Shown in pieces: positions 1-10,665 of a DNA stretch of 52,306 bases. Both the position numbers and the translations under genes were made by a program. The notes under the pieces were generated by a model that did no database searches, was not told the origin of the DNA, and saw only the letters and a program-made list of their open reading frames with translations. The first letter of the stretch is position 1. The number at the start of each line of letters is the position of its first letter. The stretch is from Klebsiella pneumoniae (GTDB lineage Bacteria > Desulfobacterota > Binatia > UBA12015): assembly GCA_945872365.1 (NCBI GenBank), contig CAMBZJ010000022.1, positions 1-52,306 of the forward strand. Reading direction: 5' to 3'.

Positions 1-41
1 GCCGGCGCCCGCGCGTGCGCACGCCAGCGAGGCAGGCGGCC

Positions 42-1691
<1,650 letters not shown>

Positions 1692-1724
1692 TCACTTTCC
1701 TCCGAAGAATGATCTTTGGGAGAC

Positions 1725-2015
1725 TCAGGCCTCGATGATGCCGAGGATATCGTCTTCCCGCAGGATGAGATGCTCCTCGCCGTCGAGCTTGATCTCGCTG
1801 CCTGAGTATTTGCCGAAGAGGATGCGGTCGCCGGCCTTCACGTCGAGGGGACGCAGCTTGCCGTTGTCGTCGACCTTGCCCTTGCCGACCGCGATGACTT
1901 TGCCCTCTTGGGGCTTTTCCTTCGCTGTGTCGGGGATGATGATGCCGCCCTTGGATTTTTCTTCCTCCTGGACGCGCTTGACGATCACTCGATCCTGCAG
2001 TGGACGAATCTTCAT
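1725..2015 (-). CDS. groS: Co-chaperonin GroES (Hsp10)
   Basis: The 96-residue protein begins [14 protein letters not shown] and contains the mobile-loop region ([21 protein letters not shown]) and the C-terminal [10 protein letters not shown]. All are standard for GroES, which caps the GroEL ring. The frame is open further upstream to about 2132, but the ATG at 2015 is chosen. It is preceded by a strong AGGAGAG ribosome site, and the extra residues have no match to the family. A TTGACA-type promoter lies about 100 bp upstream. Confidence 0.97.
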   Translation of the reverse strand: MKIRPLQDRVIVKRVQEEEKSKGGIIIPDTAKEKPQEGKVIAVGKGKVDDNGKLRPLDVKAGDRILFGKYSGSEIKLDGEEHLILREDDILGIIEA

Positions 2016-2122
2016 CGACCTTTTCTCTCCTTTCGACCCCGAGCGGGGGTCAGAACTGCTTGGAATTGCCGGCGCTGGGCCTAGTCCGCCGCGGACGGAC
2101 GCCTGCGCCGAGCCGTGCGCGG

Positions 2123-2149
2123 ATTTAACCACGGCCCCGGAGGTGTCAA
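2123..2149 (-). promoter_or_regulatory. Probable sigma-70-type promoter of groESL
   Basis: On the minus strand there is a perfect TTGACA -35 box (forward TGTCAA at 2144-2149). It is followed 15-16 nt later by TTAAAT/TAAATC (forward ATTTAA at 2123-2128). This gives a leader of about 100 nt before groES. No CIRCE inverted repeat (TTAGCACTC-N9-GAGTGCTAA) is visible, so HrcA control is not supported here. Confidence 0.55.
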
Positions 2150-2194
2150 GGGAGATCTCGGGGCGATGGCGGGATTTCCCGGCCCGGGGCCGGG

Positions 2195-2464
2195 TCAGGG
2201 ACGGTGTTTGCGGGTTTCCTGCTCGTAGTACTGGCGGTAGAGCACCTCGTACTCGTTGCTGCCCGGCGGGACCGGGCGTTGCAGGGAGGCGATCCGGCGG
2301 CGGACCGCCTCGTCGATCCGGGGGTCCTGGTCGAGTTGCCGGCCGAGGGTCTTCTTGATCTCGGCAAGCGCCAGGCGGTCGTTGCGGACCTCGGCCCCCG
2401 AGCGCCGGATGGCCTCGAGGGCGATGTGCGCGAGGTGGGAGGAGAGCGATTCGCTGAGCCGCAT
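2195..2464 (-). CDS. DUF507 family protein (second of tandem pair)
   Basis: This 89-residue protein begins [20 protein letters not shown] and has the length and charged helical character of the DUF507 family, whose biochemical role is not established. It follows another DUF507-like gene with an 11-bp gap. The two share a similar start (MRLS) and a predicted all-helical layout, so they look like ancient duplicates translated from one message. The C-terminus ([20 protein letters not shown]) is Tyr/Glu rich, as is usual for the family. There is no signal peptide or membrane segment. Confidence 0.75.
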   Translation of the reverse strand: MRLSESLSSHLAHIALEAIRRSGAEVRNDRLALAEIKKTLGRQLDQDPRIDEAVRRRIASLQRPVPPGSNEYEVLYRQYYEQETRKHRP

Positions 2465-2475
2465 GGTTTCCCCGG

Positions 2476-2766
2476 TCAGACCGGGATCCCCTTGTCCTTC
2501 GCCAGCTTTTCGCGGATCATCTGGACGACCCGGTGGCGGTCGAGCCCGGCGGCAGCCTGCCGGCCGAGCGTTCGGATCTGGTCGTCGGCCATGCGCTCCG
2601 CCTCGGCCTCGAGCGCACTCGCCGACTTGAAGTAGGTCTCGAAGCGTTCGACGACCGCGTTGATCGCGGCAGCATGGCTGCCGGGAACGGTCGCGAGATC
2701 GGCGCGCACGAGATCCTCCACGATCGCTCGCGCGAGGGACTGGAGCTGTTGCGGGGAGAGACGCAC
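2476..2766 (-). CDS. DUF507 family protein (first of tandem pair)
   Basis: This 96-residue, cytosolic, predicted all-helical protein begins [20 protein letters not shown] and ends [14 protein letters not shown]. The 'MRLSxxQ...L...I...L' opening and the '[11 protein letters not shown]' ending fit the DUF507 family. The gene is the upstream member of a pair with 2195-2464 and lies just before groESL on the same strand. The function is unknown. The assignment rests on family resemblance recognised by eye. Confidence 0.75.
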   Translation of the reverse strand: MRLSPQQLQSLARAIVEDLVRADLATVPGSHAAAINAVVERFETYFKSASALEAEAERMADDQIRTLGRQAAAGLDRHRVVQMIREKLAKDKGIPV

Positions 2767-3012
2767 GGATCGCCGTTGTTGCGGCCGAAGGAGCCCGGTC
2801 GGGCGCGCTCGACGCTACCCGCGGCTACCACGGTGGTCGGGCTTTGCCAACGACGGCCGGCGGCGGGCGAGGCCCCCCGGCCTCGCCCGCCGGATTGACT
2901 GTCGGGGTTGCTTGGGCGAAAGCCCAGTCGGAGGCGGTGTGTGCGCCGGATCGCCCGGCGGGGCGCGGCGCGACGGCGAGCGGGGGGGGCGAGTGGCGCA
3001 GGCGGTGTCGCG

Positions 3013-3963
3013 TTGACGGCAGGCGGGGCGGAGGCGCGCTTGCTGCGCCCGGCAGCGTTGCGTCCGGGCGACCGCATCGCGGTCGTCGCCGGCTCGGGGC
3101 TCCTCGACCCCGGACAGGTCGACGCCGGACTCGCCCTGCTGCGCGCGCGCGGCTTCGACGTCGTCGCCGCCCCGTTGCGCGAGCCCAACCGATACATGGC
3201 GGCGCCCGACCGCGAGCGCCTCGAGGATCTCGTCGCGGCCTTCGCCGATCCGTCGGTGCGCGCCGTCTGGTGCGCGCGTGGCGGCTACGGGATGGTGCGG
3301 CTGCTCCCGGGGCTCGACCCGGCGTGGCTGCGCGAACGGCGCAAGCTGGTCATCGGCTACAGCGACGCGACCGCGCTGCTCGCGCACATGGTCCAAGGCG
3401 CGGGCGTCGCGGCGCTCCACGGCCCGATGGTGGCGAGCGACCTGCAGCGCCAGGCCGATTGCGGTGCGCTCGACCACCTGCTCGCGATCGCCGCGGGGAC
3501 GACCGACTGGTCGATCCCGGTGCCCTTCGGCATCGCGACCGGCGAGGTCGAGGCGCCGCTGCGCGGCGGCTGCCTCGCGGTGCTCGTCTCGCTCGCCGGG
3601 ACGCCGTATGCGCCGCGCTTCGCGGACTCGATCGCGCTGCTCGAGGACGTCGGCGAGCGACCCCAGCGACGCATCGACCGGATGCTCGTCCAGCTCCGCC
3701 AGTCGGGACTGCTCGATGGCGTGCGCGGCATCGTCTTCGGGGCGATGCCCGACTGCGGGGATGCGGACGAGATCCGTGCGACAATCGCCGACTGCCTGGG
3801 CGACCTGGACGTCCCGGTGGGCTACGGCGCCAAGATCGGGCACGGGGTCGCGAATTTCGCGGTACCGCTCGGTGTGCGCGTCCGGCTTCGCGTCGACTCG
3901 CTTGGCGAGACCTTCGTCGCTCCCGCCGGGCGCGTCGAGGGCCTCGATCCGCTGGTCGCCTGA
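3013..3963 (+). CDS. ldcA: LD-carboxypeptidase (peptidase S66, MccF/LdcA type)
   Basis: This cytosolic serine peptidase releases the terminal D-Ala from murein tetrapeptides during cell-wall recycling. The opening is typical (LRPGDRIAVVAGSG). The nucleophile motif VIGYSDATALL, the Glu motif ALLEDVGERPQRRIDRML and the His motif AKIGHG are in the expected order for the Ser-Glu-His triad. The frame is open from 2908, but the preceding residues are an Arg/Gly/Ala-rich translation unlike the family. A TTG at 3013 gives 316 residues, close to the usual ~300, though the exact start is uncertain. It is followed after 2 bp by a serine hydrolase and then by mpl, which fits murein recycling. Confidence 0.88.
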   Translation: MTAGGAEARLLRPAALRPGDRIAVVAGSGLLDPGQVDAGLALLRARGFDVVAAPLREPNRYMAAPDRERLEDLVAAFADPSVRAVWCARGGYGMVRLLPGLDPAWLRERRKLVIGYSDATALLAHMVQGAGVAALHGPMVASDLQRQADCGALDHLLAIAAGTTDWSIPVPFGIATGEVEAPLRGGCLAVLVSLAGTPYAPRFADSIALLEDVGERPQRRIDRMLVQLRQSGLLDGVRGIVFGAMPDCGDADEIRATIADCLGDLDVPVGYGAKIGHGVANFAVPLGVRVRLRVDSLGETFVAPAGRVEGLDPLVA

Positions 3964-3965
3964 GC

Positions 3966-5117
3966 ATGGGGGCGGGCTTCGGCGAGGCAGCGCGCTTGCT
4001 CGACGAGGCGGTCGCGCGCGGAGACTTTCCCGGCGGCGTGCTGCGCGTGAGCCGCTCCGGCGAGACCCTCTTCGAGCACGCCGCCGGCTGGCGCTCGCTC
4101 GAACCGTCGCGCGCGGCGATGCACGCCGACGTCGTCTTCGACCTCTCCTCGCTCACCAAGCCGCTCGCGACGACGCTCGCCCTCTTCGCGCTCTTGCGCG
4201 ACGGCGCCGTCGGGCTCGACCACCCGGCGGCGCGCTGGCTGCCCGGCTTCGCGGGTCGCGAGCGTGGTGGTGTGCTGGTGCGCCACCTGCTCGAGCACTC
4301 CTCGGGATTGCCCGCGCACCGGCCATTCTCGACGGGTGTCGGCGCGATCGAGGAGGCGGGACGCCCGGGCTTCGCCGCGAGCGGCGCCGCGCGTCGCTGG
4401 GTGCTCGACGTCGCCCAGCGCGAGCCGCTCGAAGCACCCCCCGGGGTGCGCGCCGTCTACAGCGACCTCGGTTTCATCGCGCTCGGCGAGATCGTCGAGC
4501 GCGCGGCCGGCGACCGGCTCGACCGCGTCTGCACGGCGCGCGTCTTCGGTCCGCTCGGCCTCGACGGACTCTTCTTCGTCGACCTCGACGACGGCCGCCA
4601 CGGCCCCGGACGGCCGGTCGCGCCCGGCGCGGGCGCTCCCGACGGCGTGGAGTTCGCGAGCACCGCGTACTGCCCGTGGCGAGGACGCGTGCTCTGCGGC
4701 GAGGTCGACGACGACAACGCCTACGCGATGGGCGGGATCGCGGGCCACGCCGGGCTCTTCGGTCGCGCCCGCGACGTCGACCGGCTCGCCGGCATCCTCG
4801 AGCGCGCCGGGCGCGGCGAGCACGACTTCCTGCCTCGCGCGATCGTCGAGGCGATGTGGCGGCCCGACGCTGCCGTGCCGGGGTCGACCCGGACGGCGGG
4901 ATGGGACACGCCCTCGCCGCAGCGCTCGTCCGCCGGAACGCGGACGTCGAAGCGCACCGTCGGGCACCTCGGCTTCACCGGTACGTCCCTCTGGATCGAC
5001 CTCGAGCGTCGCGTCTCGATCGTGCTGCTCACCAACCGCGTGCATCCTTCGCGCGAAAACGACAAGCTGGTGGCGTTTCGCCCCCGCATCCACGATCTCG
5101 TCATGGAGGCCCTGTGA
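3966..5117 (+). CDS. Serine hydrolase, beta-lactamase/DD-peptidase-like fold
   Basis: This 383-residue protein has the class C beta-lactamase/penicillin-binding fold signature. It shows SxxK at SSLTKP (near residue 60), a YSD tyrosine motif (VYSDLGFIALGEI, near residue 165) and a late HLGFTGTSLWID segment in place of the KTG box. There is no signal peptide, so the enzyme probably works in the cytosol. It sits between LD-carboxypeptidase and Mpl, and its stop codon overlaps the GTG start of mpl. That position suggests action on a recycled muropeptide, but the substrate is not known. The ATG at 3966 directly follows the ldcA stop. Confidence 0.85.
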   Translation: MGAGFGEAARLLDEAVARGDFPGGVLRVSRSGETLFEHAAGWRSLEPSRAAMHADVVFDLSSLTKPLATTLALFALLRDGAVGLDHPAARWLPGFAGRERGGVLVRHLLEHSSGLPAHRPFSTGVGAIEEAGRPGFAASGAARRWVLDVAQREPLEAPPGVRAVYSDLGFIALGEIVERAAGDRLDRVCTARVFGPLGLDGLFFVDLDDGRHGPGRPVAPGAGAPDGVEFASTAYCPWRGRVLCGEVDDDNAYAMGGIAGHAGLFGRARDVDRLAGILERAGRGEHDFLPRAIVEAMWRPDAAVPGSTRTAGWDTPSPQRSSAGTRTSKRTVGHLGFTGTSLWIDLERRVSIVLLTNRVHPSRENDKLVAFRPRIHDLVMEAL

Positions 5118-6532
5118 ACGCAGCACCCGATCGCCCGCTCCGCATTCACCTGACCGCGATCGGCGGTGTCGGCATGGTCGCGCTCGCAGGGCTCCTGCGC
5201 GAACTCGGCCACGAGGTGCGCGGCTCCGACCTCGAGGTCTACCCGCCGGCGAGCGACGAACTCGAGCGCCTCGGCGTGCCGGTGGCGCGCGGCTATCGCG
5301 CCGAGAACCTGGAGCCGCGCCCCGACCTCGTCGTCATCGGCAACGCGATCACGGCGACCAACCCCGAGTCGGTCGCGGCGCGGATCGGTGGCCTTCCGAC
5401 GCTGTCGATGCCCGAGGCGCTCGCGCGCTTCTGCCTCGACGGGCGGGCGCCGCTCGTCGTCGCCGGTACGCATGGCAAGACGACCTCGACCACGTTCCTC
5501 GCCTGGACGCTGCGGGCGGCGGGCCGCGACCCGGGCTGGTGGATCGGCGGCGCGCCGATCGACCTGCCGCGCGGCTACGCGCTGGGATCCGGCCGCGAGT
5601 TCGCGATCGAGGGCGACGAGTACGACACCGCGTATTTCGACAAGGGACCGAAGTTCCTCCACTACCGTCCGCGCGGCGTCATCCTGACGGCGGTCGAGTT
5701 CGACCACGCCGACATCTACCGCGACCTCGTCCACGTGCAGTCGAGCTTCGCGGCCCTCCTTGGGATCCTGGCGGCCGACGCACCGCTGGTCGCGTGCGCC
5801 GACTTCCCGTCCGCGATGGAGGTTGTGCGTGCGAGCGGTCATGCGCACGTCACCTTCTCCGACCGTGCCGACGGCGACGCCGACTGGCGCATCGAGGGGG
5901 TCTCCGACGGCCCCGGCGGGCTCCGCTTCACGGCGGCCGGCCCCGGCGAGCGCATCGAGCTCGCGACCCCGGTGCTGGGCCTGATGAACGCGCGTAACCT
6001 CCTCGGCGTGACCGCACTCGTGCGCGCTCTCGGCGTGCCGGTCGAGGCGATCCGCGAGGCGGCCGCGACCTTCCACGGCGTGCGCCGCCGCCAGCAGGTC
6101 GTCGCGGCCGGCAAGGCGACGCTCATCGACGACTTCGCCCACCACCCGACCGCGATCGTCGCGTCGATCGCGGCGGTGCGCAGTCGCTACCCGAACGGTC
6201 GCCTTTGGGCGCTCTTCGACCCGCGCTCGAACACGACGCGGCGCAAGGTCTTCCAGGACGCGATCGCCGACGCGCTCGGCGGCGCCGACCGCGTGATCGT
6301 CGGCCCCGTGCACGACCCCGGCAAGCTCGCGGAGTCGGAGCGATTCTCGCCCGAGGAGGCAACCGCGCGGGCGGGTGCGAAGGGGGCAGTCGCGGAGGCG
6401 GCGGCGGATCACGCCGCGATCGTCGCAGCGGTGGAGGGCGGGGCGCGCGAAGGCGACGTCGTGGTCGCGCTGTCGAACGGGGCTTTCGGGGGGGTGGTGG
6501 AGAAGCTGCGGGGGCTCGCGATCTTCGGGTGA
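5114..6532 (+). CDS. mpl: UDP-N-acetylmuramate:L-alanyl-gamma-D-glutamyl-meso-diaminopimelate ligase
   Basis: This 472-residue Mur ligase rejoins recycled tripeptide to UDP-MurNAc. It opens with the MurC/Mpl-type Rossmann domain (IHLTAIGGVGMVALAGLL). It carries the ATP P-loop VVAGTHGKTTSTTFLAW near residue 118 and the Mpl/MurC signature DDFAHHPTAI near residue 340, which holds the family's Mg/ATP residues. IEGDEYDTAYFDKGPKFLHY is characteristic of Mpl rather than MurC. The GTG start overlaps the previous stop (GTGA), showing translational coupling. Together with ldcA it forms the recycling route for murein tetrapeptides. Confidence 0.95.
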   Translation: MNAAPDRPLRIHLTAIGGVGMVALAGLLRELGHEVRGSDLEVYPPASDELERLGVPVARGYRAENLEPRPDLVVIGNAITATNPESVAARIGGLPTLSMPEALARFCLDGRAPLVVAGTHGKTTSTTFLAWTLRAAGRDPGWWIGGAPIDLPRGYALGSGREFAIEGDEYDTAYFDKGPKFLHYRPRGVILTAVEFDHADIYRDLVHVQSSFAALLGILAADAPLVACADFPSAMEVVRASGHAHVTFSDRADGDADWRIEGVSDGPGGLRFTAAGPGERIELATPVLGLMNARNLLGVTALVRALGVPVEAIREAAATFHGVRRRQQVVAAGKATLIDDFAHHPTAIVASIAAVRSRYPNGRLWALFDPRSNTTRRKVFQDAIADALGGADRVIVGPVHDPGKLAESERFSPEEATARAGAKGAVAEAAADHAAIVAAVEGGAREGDVVVALSNGAFGGVVEKLRGLAIFG

Positions 6533-6533
6533 C

Positions 6534-7088
6534 TCAGCCCCGCCCGGTCCACTTCCGCAGCAGTCCTTCGACCGCGTCCTCGAGCGCGAACGCGACCCGT
6601 GCCGGCCAGAGCTTCCAGCGTGCGAACTCGATCCGCCGCTCGACCGGCTCGCCCGTCGGCGCCAGCGCGTCGCCTACGATCGCGCGGTGCAGCGACTCGA
6701 GGCTTCGCGGCAGGGCGCCCGCCTCGAACCAGCGCAGCGCCGTCGTCTCGAGTCCAAGCCCGCGCGGCTTGCCGCCGACGATGTGGCAGCGGAACGCGGT
6801 GGTCAGGTGGTCGCCGACGACGTGTACGCTGGGGTGCAGGTAGCGCCCGACCTCGCGTTCGATCGCGACCTCGTAGCCGGTCTCCTCGCGGCACTCGCGC
6901 ACCGCCGCCTCGCGAGGCGTCTCGCCGGGTTCTAGGCCGCCGCCGGGCAGGTCCCAAAGGAACGGGATCGCGCGGCGCAGCAGGAGCACACGCCGACCGT
7001 CTTCGGAGACGACGACGGTCATCGCCCCGCGTCGCCGGACGCGAGCCTCGGCCGTCGCGTGCGGAGGATGTCCCGGGGCCTCAGGCAC
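6534..7088 (-). CDS. NUDIX hydrolase
   Basis: This 184-residue protein contains a clear Nudix box (GGGLEPGETPREAAVRECRE then ETGYEV), the Mg-binding helix that hydrolyses nucleoside diphosphates linked to another group. The N-terminus (TVVVSEDGRRVLLLRRAIPFLWDLPGGG) is the usual beta strand leading into the box. It is 10 bp downstream of the slt-type gene on the same strand and ends one base from the stop of convergent mpl. The GTG start at 7088 has a GGAG site upstream. The actual substrate cannot be told from sequence. Confidence 0.9.
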   Translation of the reverse strand: MPEAPGHPPHATAEARVRRRGAMTVVVSEDGRRVLLLRRAIPFLWDLPGGGLEPGETPREAAVRECREETGYEVAIEREVGRYLHPSVHVVGDHLTTAFRCHIVGGKPRGLGLETTALRWFEAGALPRSLESLHRAIVGDALAPTGEPVERRIEFARWKLWPARVAFALEDAVEGLLRKWTGRG

Positions 7089-7098
7089 GGGCTCCCGC

Positions 7099-9267
7099 TC
7101 ACCAGAGCTTCGGCGTCGCCGCCGCGCCCTGTCCCGCGATCGCGCGGTAGTTGCGGTAGTTGCGCAGCACCGCCTTCACGTAGCCCTTGGTCTCGCGGTA
7201 GCTGACGAGCTCGACGAACTCGTCGCCCCCCCGGTTGCCGGCGCGCGCCTTCCAGCGTGCGACCGCGCCCGGGCCCGCGTTGTAGGCGGCGATCGCCGGG
7301 ATGAGCCGTCCGCCGTTCTCGTCGACCAGCTGGCGCAGGTAGCGGCTGCCGATCGCGATATTCGTCGCCGGGTCCGACAGCGCCGCGTCGTCGACGCCCG
7401 GCCCGGCGACGCGCGCCGCGGTCGTCGGCATGAGCTGCATGACCCCGCGCGCGCCGACCGGCGATCGCGCGTTCGCGTCGAAGAGGCTCTCCTGGCGCGA
7501 GAGCGACATGAGCAGCAGCGGGTCGAGCCCGGTCTCGCGCGCGGCGCGTTCATACTCGGCGGCGTAGGGCTCGGGATACGAGTAGCCGGGGTGCACCGGC
7601 GTGCCCGACTCCTCGATCTTGCGCGCGAGCCGGATGGTCGCCATCCACGAGTCGCTGTCGCGGTAGAGGTCGAGCAGGAAAGGCTGCGGCCCCGCGATCG
7701 ACTCGACCGCCGCGTACTCGCGCGCGGCGTCGCGGCGCTCGCCGATCGAGCGCAATACCTCGCCGCGGGTGTAGTGCGCGGCGGCCGCGGAGCCGAGCGG
7801 CGGCGGCGCACTCGAGAGCGGCGCCGGCGGCTCGGGAAGCGGTGCGACCGGTGGCTTCGCCCGCGGCCGCGTGCCGAGTTCGCGGTCGACCCACCAGGAG
7901 AGGTAGCCCTCGTTGCGCGCGCGCAGCCCCTCGAAAAGTTCCCGCGCGCGCGCCCGGTCGCCCGCCGCGCCGAGCGAACGCGCGCGCCAATAGACGGCCT
8001 CGTCGCGGTCGTCGCCGAGGCGGGCGAAGCTCTTTGCGGCCCCCGCCGGATCGCCCCCGAGCCAGCGCGCGAAGCCGGCACGGAACCCGGTGTCGGCGGC
8101 GTTGACGTCGGACGGGAAGGCAGCGACCGCTCGATCGTAGCGCCCGGCGGCCGCCAGGTAGTCGCCGCGGCTCTCGGCGATGCGGCCGAGCGCGGTGAGC
8201 GCCTCGGGTGCCTTGTCGTGCCGCGGAAAGCGCTCGACGAGAGCCGTGAAGCCGGCCTCCGCCTCCGGATCGCGGTCCTTGTTCCAGAGCAGCTTTGCGC
8301 GCTCGAACGACGCGGTGCCACCGATCTCGGGCGAGGGCGCGGCGGCGGCGATCGCGTAGGCAGCGAGGGCCGCGTCCACCGAGCCTTGCCGGCTTCGTGC
8401 GCGCGCGCTGCCGAGCGCGAGTTCCTCGCGGCCGGGCGCACCCGGCGCGGGCAGCGGGCCAAGCAGCGCGAGCGCCTCGTCGGCGTGCCCTTCCTTCACG
8501 CGCGCCGCGGCGCCGCGCAGTTTCAGGTCGAGCGGCGACAGGCCGAGTTCCGCCGGGCCGAGTCTCTCGAGCGACTCGCCGAGGCTGCGTGCGCCCTCGC
8601 CGACCGCGCCGGGTTTGCCGCGCAGTCCGTCGGCGATCGCGTAAGCCTGGCGATGCTTGCCGAGCGCCGCGAGGGCGCGGGCCTCGCCGAGCCGCGCTTC
8701 GTCGGCGATCGCGGGATCCCCGCTCGCGAGTGAGCGTGCGAAGTAGGACCGCGCCTGCGACGGCTGGTGCTCGTCGAGGGCGATGCGGCCGCGCTCGAGC
8801 GCCGCGGCCCCGGCGTAGATGCTGTCCCCGTGTCGTTCGAGGATCGCGTCGTAGCGCGTCCGGGCCCCGGCGCGGTCGCGCTCCCGCGCCGCGAGCTTCG
8901 CCGCGCGCCAGAGGGCGTGGTCGCCGATCTCCGGAACGATCCGGGCCGCGCCGTCGTAGCCGGCCCGGGCCTCTACGCTCCGGCCCTCGCGCTCGTCGCG
9001 CAGCGCGCCGGCATAGACCTGCGCCCGGCGCCCGAGGGGATCGGACGCGGTGATCGCGCCGATCCCGGCCGGGGCGACGAGCCCGCCCGGGGTGCGGGTC
9101 GGGCGCGGCGTGGGCGGTGTGGCGCAGGCGGCGAGCAGGGCGGCGAAGATCGCGCAGGCCAGCCCGGCCGGTGCGGGGCCGGGCGTCCGGTGCGGGCGTC
9201 CGGAGACCGCCGAGTGGGCGAGCCTCGATTCACGCCTGCACCCTGTTCCGCGGTCCCGCCTCGGCAT
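7099..9267 (-). CDS. slt: Soluble-type lytic murein transglycosylase lipoprotein with TPR-like repeats
   Basis: The 722-residue protein has a hydrophobic export segment ending in a lipobox (AALLAAC, Cys near residue 48), so it is probably an outer-membrane-facing lipoprotein. A long Ala-rich helical repeat region (residues ~80-520, TPR-like) precedes the C-terminal lysozyme-like Slt domain. The catalytic Glu is in SLSRQESLFDANARSPVGA (about residue 590), followed by RGVMQLMPTTAARVAG and AYNAGPGAVARWKAR. It cleaves the glycan chain between MurNAc and GlcNAc, forming 1,6-anhydro ends. The N-terminal 30 residues are Arg-rich and the true start may be downstream. Confidence 0.92.
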   Translation of the reverse strand: MPRRDRGTGCRRESRLAHSAVSGRPHRTPGPAPAGLACAIFAALLAACATPPTPRPTRTPGGLVAPAGIGAITASDPLGRRAQVYAGALRDEREGRSVEARAGYDGAARIVPEIGDHALWRAAKLAARERDRAGARTRYDAILERHGDSIYAGAAALERGRIALDEHQPSQARSYFARSLASGDPAIADEARLGEARALAALGKHRQAYAIADGLRGKPGAVGEGARSLGESLERLGPAELGLSPLDLKLRGAAARVKEGHADEALALLGPLPAPGAPGREELALGSARARSRQGSVDAALAAYAIAAAAPSPEIGGTASFERAKLLWNKDRDPEAEAGFTALVERFPRHDKAPEALTALGRIAESRGDYLAAAGRYDRAVAAFPSDVNAADTGFRAGFARWLGGDPAGAAKSFARLGDDRDEAVYWRARSLGAAGDRARARELFEGLRARNEGYLSWWVDRELGTRPRAKPPVAPLPEPPAPLSSAPPPLGSAAAAHYTRGEVLRSIGERRDAAREYAAVESIAGPQPFLLDLYRDSDSWMATIRLARKIEESGTPVHPGYSYPEPYAAEYERAARETGLDPLLLMSLSRQESLFDANARSPVGARGVMQLMPTTAARVAGPGVDDAALSDPATNIAIGSRYLRQLVDENGGRLIPAIAAYNAGPGAVARWKARAGNRGGDEFVELVSYRETKGYVKAVLRNYRNYRAIAGQGAAATPKLW

Positions 9268-9330
9268 GTCGGCGCGCTACCACCGCGCCCCGGCAGCGGC
9301 AATGCGCGGCGATGCTAAAGCGCAGTCGAC

Positions 9331-10665
9331 ATGCGTGTCATCCTAGCCTCCGGCTCCCCGCGACGTCGCGAACTGCTCGCCCGGATCGCCTGGCCCTACG
9401 AGGTGCAGCCCGCCGACGTCGACGAGTCGCGCCTGCCGGGCGAGGCCCCGGAGGCCTACGTCCGCAGGCTCGCCGACGAGAAGGCGCTGCGCGTCGCACG
9501 GCAGGCGCGCGATGCGGCCGTGCTCGCTGCGGACACCGCGGTGGTCGTCGACGGCGACGTGCTCGGCAAGCCCGTCGACGATCGCGAGGCGGCGGCGATG
9601 CTCGCACGACTCGCCGGGCGCGAGCACGTCGTCCTGACGGGCCTCGCCTGGGCATGCGACGGCGAGGTTCGCGCCCGGGAGACCACCGCGAGCCGGGTGC
9701 GCTTTCGGCCGCTCTCGGACCGCGAGATTGCGGCCTACGTCGCGACCGGAGAACCCCACGACAAGGCCGGGGCCTATGGCATCCAGGCGGGCGCTTCCGC
9801 GTTCGTGACCGGAGTCTCCGGCTCCGTGACCGGCGTGATCGGACTCCCCGTCGAGGAGACCGCGCGCGCCGCACGCCGGGTCGGCGTACCCGAGCCCGCT
9901 GCACCCCTGCCCGCCGAGGCGATCGCGCTGCGCTGGCGCGCGTTGCGAGCCGAGGTCGCGGGCGTGGCCGTCGGCGCCGGCCGCCAGGCCCCCGAAGTGC
10001 GCGTCGTCGCGGTCACCAAGGGGCACGACCCGGTCGCGGTCCTCGCGGCGCTCGCGGCGGGTGCGGGTGACGTCGGCGAGAACTACGTGCAGGAGGCGCG
10101 CACCAAGCGCGACGCGGTCGAGGCGGCGCTCGCCGAAGCGGTCGCCGGCGACGCGGCGGGTGTCGCCGCAGGCGCAGCTGCGCAATGGCACCTGATCGGT
10201 CCGCTCCAGCGCAACAAGGCCGCCGTCGCGGCGCGTACCTTCGACCTGGTGCACACGATCTCCCGACCCGACGTCGCCCGCGCGCTGATCGCACGCGCCG
10301 GCCACCCGGTGCGAGGCCTGCTCCAGGTGAACGTGACGCGCGACCCCGCGAAGGCGGGCGTCGCCCCCGAGCAGGCGGCCGCGATGCTCGCCGAACTCGC
10401 CGCGGTCGAGGGACTCTCGATCGAGGGCCTCATGACGATCGGGCCGATGGACGGAGACGCCGCCGCCTGTCGCGCCGCCTTCGAGGAGACGCGGGCGTTG
10501 TTGGACGGACTTCGGCGCATGGGCTACGAGCGCCTCGGCGAGCTTTCGATGGGCATGAGCGGCGACTACGAGGCGGCCATCGCGGCGGGTGCGACGCTGC
10601 TCCGGATCGGCACGGCGATCTTCGGTCCGCGTCCGCAGGCCGCCGGGCGAGGGGCCGCGACGTGA
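9331..10665 (+). CDS. Maf nucleotide pyrophosphatase fused to YggS-type PLP-binding protein
   Basis: A single 444-residue frame encodes two normally separate proteins. Residues 1-185 are Maf: LASGSPRRRELL at the start, AADTAVVVDGDVLGKP and DKAGAYGIQAGASAFV. Residues ~192-435 are YggS/PLPBP: VAVTKGHDP with the PLP lysine, GENYVQEA, WHLIGPLQRNK and GMSGDYEAAIAAGATLLRIG. Maf hydrolyses non-canonical or modified nucleotides, while YggS buffers pyridoxal phosphate. No stop or ATG/GTG start separates the halves; only CTG and TTG codons occur near the junction (9907-9945), so internal initiation is possible but not favoured. The stop overlaps the GTG of proC. Confidence 0.9.
   Translation: MRVILASGSPRRRELLARIAWPYEVQPADVDESRLPGEAPEAYVRRLADEKALRVARQARDAAVLAADTAVVVDGDVLGKPVDDREAAAMLARLAGREHVVLTGLAWACDGEVRARETTASRVRFRPLSDREIAAYVATGEPHDKAGAYGIQAGASAFVTGVSGSVTGVIGLPVEETARAARRVGVPEPAAPLPAEAIALRWRALRAEVAGVAVGAGRQAPEVRVVAVTKGHDPVAVLAALAAGAGDVGENYVQEARTKRDAVEAALAEAVAGDAAGVAAGAAAQWHLIGPLQRNKAAVAARTFDLVHTISRPDVARALIARAGHPVRGLLQVNVTRDPAKAGVAPEQAAAMLAELAAVEGLSIEGLMTIGPMDGDAAACRAAFEETRALLDGLRRMGYERLGELSMGMSGDYEAAIAAGATLLRIGTAIFGPRPQAAGRGAAT

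Noticed and set aside
2016-2140. CIRCE element before groES
   Set aside because: No TTAGCACTC/GAGTGCTAA inverted repeat is present; only a TTGACA-type promoter is seen.
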